Assembly: GCF_000717995.1 (NCBI RefSeq)
Contig: NZ_JODM01000005.1
Coordinates: 124,001-188,000 of the forward strand
Reading direction: 5' to 3'
Source of the DNA: Streptomyces violaceorubidus
Lineage (GTDB): Bacteria; Actinomycetota; Actinomycetes; Streptomycetales; Streptomycetaceae
DNA length: 64,000 nt
Positions 62,830 through 64,000 of the stretch are shown here, in pieces. Made by a program: the position numbers and the translations under genes. Numbering within the stretch: the stretch's first letter is position 1; each line of letters begins with the position of its first letter. The notes under the pieces are model-generated. The model ran no database searches and had not been told where the DNA came from. It saw nothing but the letters and a program-made list of their open reading frames with translations.

Positions 62830-63804
62830 CTACCGGCGCACCGAGAAGCCGTACACCGTCTCCGAGCGGAACACCTCGCCCGGCCGCAGCACCGTGCTCG
62901 GGAAGCCGGGCCGGTTCGGGGAGTCGGGGAAGTGCTGCGTCTCCAGCGCGACCCCGTCCCCGGGGGCGAAGGGCTCGCCCAGGTGGTCGGCGGTGTACAG
63001 CTGGAGCCCCGGCTCGGTCGTCGCCACCGTGAGCACCCGTCCCGACGCCGGGTCGTACAGCTCGGCGACCTCCTCGGCGGTGGCGGTCACGCCCTTGTCG
63101 AGGACGAAGTTGTGGTCGTAGCCCGAGCCGATCTTGCGCGCCCGCCGGAAGTCGAAGCGCGTGTCCGTCACGTCCTGAAGGGCGCCGGTCGGGATCAGCC
63201 CGGCGTCGACCGGCGTGATCCGGGAGGCGGCCAGCCGCAGTTCGTGCCCGCCCGCGTGCCCGCGGCCGCCCAGGTTGAAGTAGCTGTGGTTCGTCGGGTT
63301 CAGCACCGTCGGCGCGTCCGTGACCGCCTCGTAGGCGATCCGCAGCGCGCCCGACTCCTCCAGCGTGTACGTCACCGACATCTCCAGCCGCCCCGGGAAG
63401 CCCTCCTCGCCGTGCGGGGAGACCCGGCTCAGCCGGACGCCCCCCGCGACCGCCGCCCCGTCCCACACGCGTCGGTCGAAGCCGCGCTCGCCGCCGTGCA
63501 GCGTGTTCGGCCCCTCGTTGGGCGCCAGCGCGTACGTCCGCCCCTCCAGCGGGAAACGCCCGCCCGCGATCCGGTTGGCGTACCGCCCGACCAGCGCGCC
63601 GAAGTAGGGCTCCGGGTGCGTCACATAGCCGTCCAGGTCCGCGAACCCCAGCACCACGTCGGCGGTGTTGCCGTCCCGGTCCGGGACCTCGGCCGACTGC
63701 ACGATCCCGCCGTACGACAGGACCCGTACCCGTACGCCGGCCCGCTCCAGGGTCCAGCGGTGCACCGGGGTGCCGTCGGAAAGTGTGCCGAAGAGTTCGC
63801 TCAT
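62830..63804 (-). CDS. Aldose 1-epimerase, cytoplasmic
   Basis: 324 residues, no signal peptide. NTLHGGERGFDRRVW, NPTNHSYFNLGG (catalytic His) and [15 protein letters not shown] (catalytic Glu) are complete. It is about as similar to the secreted mutarotase at 46682 as family members usually are. The ATG at 63804 matches the family start (MSELFGTLSDGT); earlier in-frame codons are not conserved. Confidence 0.93.
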   Translation of the reverse strand: MSELFGTLSDGTPVHRWTLERAGVRVRVLSYGGIVQSAEVPDRDGNTADVVLGFADLDGYVTHPEPYFGALVGRYANRIAGGRFPLEGRTYALAPNEGPNTLHGGERGFDRRVWDGAAVAGGVRLSRVSPHGEEGFPGRLEMSVTYTLEESGALRIAYEAVTDAPTVLNPTNHSYFNLGGRGHAGGHELRLAASRITPVDAGLIPTGALQDVTDTRFDFRRARKIGSGYDHNFVLDKGVTATAEEVAELYDPASGRVLTVATTEPGLQLYTADHLGEPFAPGDGVALETQHFPDSPNRPGFPSTVLRPGEVFRSETVYGFSVRR

Positions 63805-63842
63805 GTGCGGAACTCTAGGACACGCCCAGGTCAGCGGCCGGG

Positions 63843-64000
63843 TCAGGGACTCTTCGCGGTGACCGCCCGGTAGGCGATCTCCGCCAGCCGCGCCTGCCCG
63901 TCCACACTCGGGTGGAACCAGTCCCAGTGGCTCAACTGGTCCGTGCCGAACCGGAACGCGTGCACCGCGCCGTCGTCGGTGCGGCACCGCCGGTCCTTCG
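63843..64000 (-). CDS. SGNH/GDSL hydrolase, C-terminal end only
   Basis: The last 51 residues are visible, ending RAVTAKSP. The motif WDWFHPSVDGQARLAEIAY contains the Asp-x-x-His block V of SGNH esterases (D and H of the triad). The rest lies beyond position 64000. It is on the same strand as the mutarotase and 38 nt upstream of it. Confidence 0.75.
   Translation of the reverse strand, partial: KDRRCRTDDGAVHAFRFGTDQLSHWDWFHPSVDGQARLAEIAYRAVTAKSP

Overview
The window is chromosomal DNA from a Streptomyces-type actinobacterium. GC content is very high with strong third-position GC bias, many genes are joined by ATGA or GTGA overlaps, GTG and TTG starts are frequent, and there are Tat-type secreted proteins and lineage-typical families (SCO2400-type protein, MAB_1171c-type membrane proteins, an actinobacterial Mce operon). 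From memory the gene order resembles the S. coelicolor stretch between about SCO2446 and SCO2400; no alignment was run. No tRNA, rRNA, IS element, prophage or CRISPR array was seen.

Layout. (1) 1-1341: the end of a trypsin/trypco1 conflict-type system that continues off the left edge. (2) 1.6-8.4 kb: a large secreted subtilase, a perfect 13-bp terminator, a 19-codon hydrophobic peptide gene, and a fused acyl-CoA carboxyltransferase with a MatB-like malonyl-CoA synthetase. (3) 8.7-11.05 kb: a small unknown gene, then an IclR regulator with an SMP-30 sugar lactonase. (4) 11.07-15.6 kb: a four-gene cassette of HExxH metallopeptidase, two seven-helix membrane proteins and a flavoprotein, with a 42-bp minisatellite between the membrane-protein genes. 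(5) 15.8-23.5 kb: sugar ABC importer and GH51 arabinofuranosidase operon, facing a GH35-like secreted protein that appears to lack its catalytic residues. (6) 23.6-27.1 kb: Rrf2 regulator, membrane-anchored PstS-like protein, PucR regulator. (7) 27.3-44.9 kb: three secreted proteins of unknown function, a 653-bp regulatory gap, and a complete mce lipid-importer operon (ATPase, two permeases, six Mce proteins, four Mce-associated proteins, a lytic transglycosylase). (8) 44.9-55.2 kb: a PLP aminotransferase with a proline-rich tail, then a sugar/sugar-acid catabolic block (mutarotase, ChvE-MmsA-MmsB importer, TIM-barrel protein, MDR dehydrogenase, enolase-superfamily dehydratase). (9) 55.4-64 kb: SCO2400-type membrane protein, a frameshifted ATPase beside a UTRA-only/GntR pair, MarR with an NADP-dependent oxidoreductase, Ohr, an EI24 protein, a pyroglutamyl-peptidase-like protein whose cysteine is serine, a second mutarotase, and the end of an SGNH hydrolase.

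How the genes fit together. The main theme is sugar uptake and oxidation. A 14-bp element, TGTTCGMTATKYCG, lies in front of the IclR/lactonase operon (9363), in front of the TIM-barrel gene (52921) and in front of the dehydratase operon (55241), with a weaker copy near the arabinofuranosidase operon. This suggests that a sugar-lactone/sugar-acid pathway split between two loci 43 kb apart is one regulon, perhaps under the IclR protein at 9421. The second theme is the cell envelope: the mce importer and the divergent block of secreted proteins plus PucR. Both readings are inference from sequence context.
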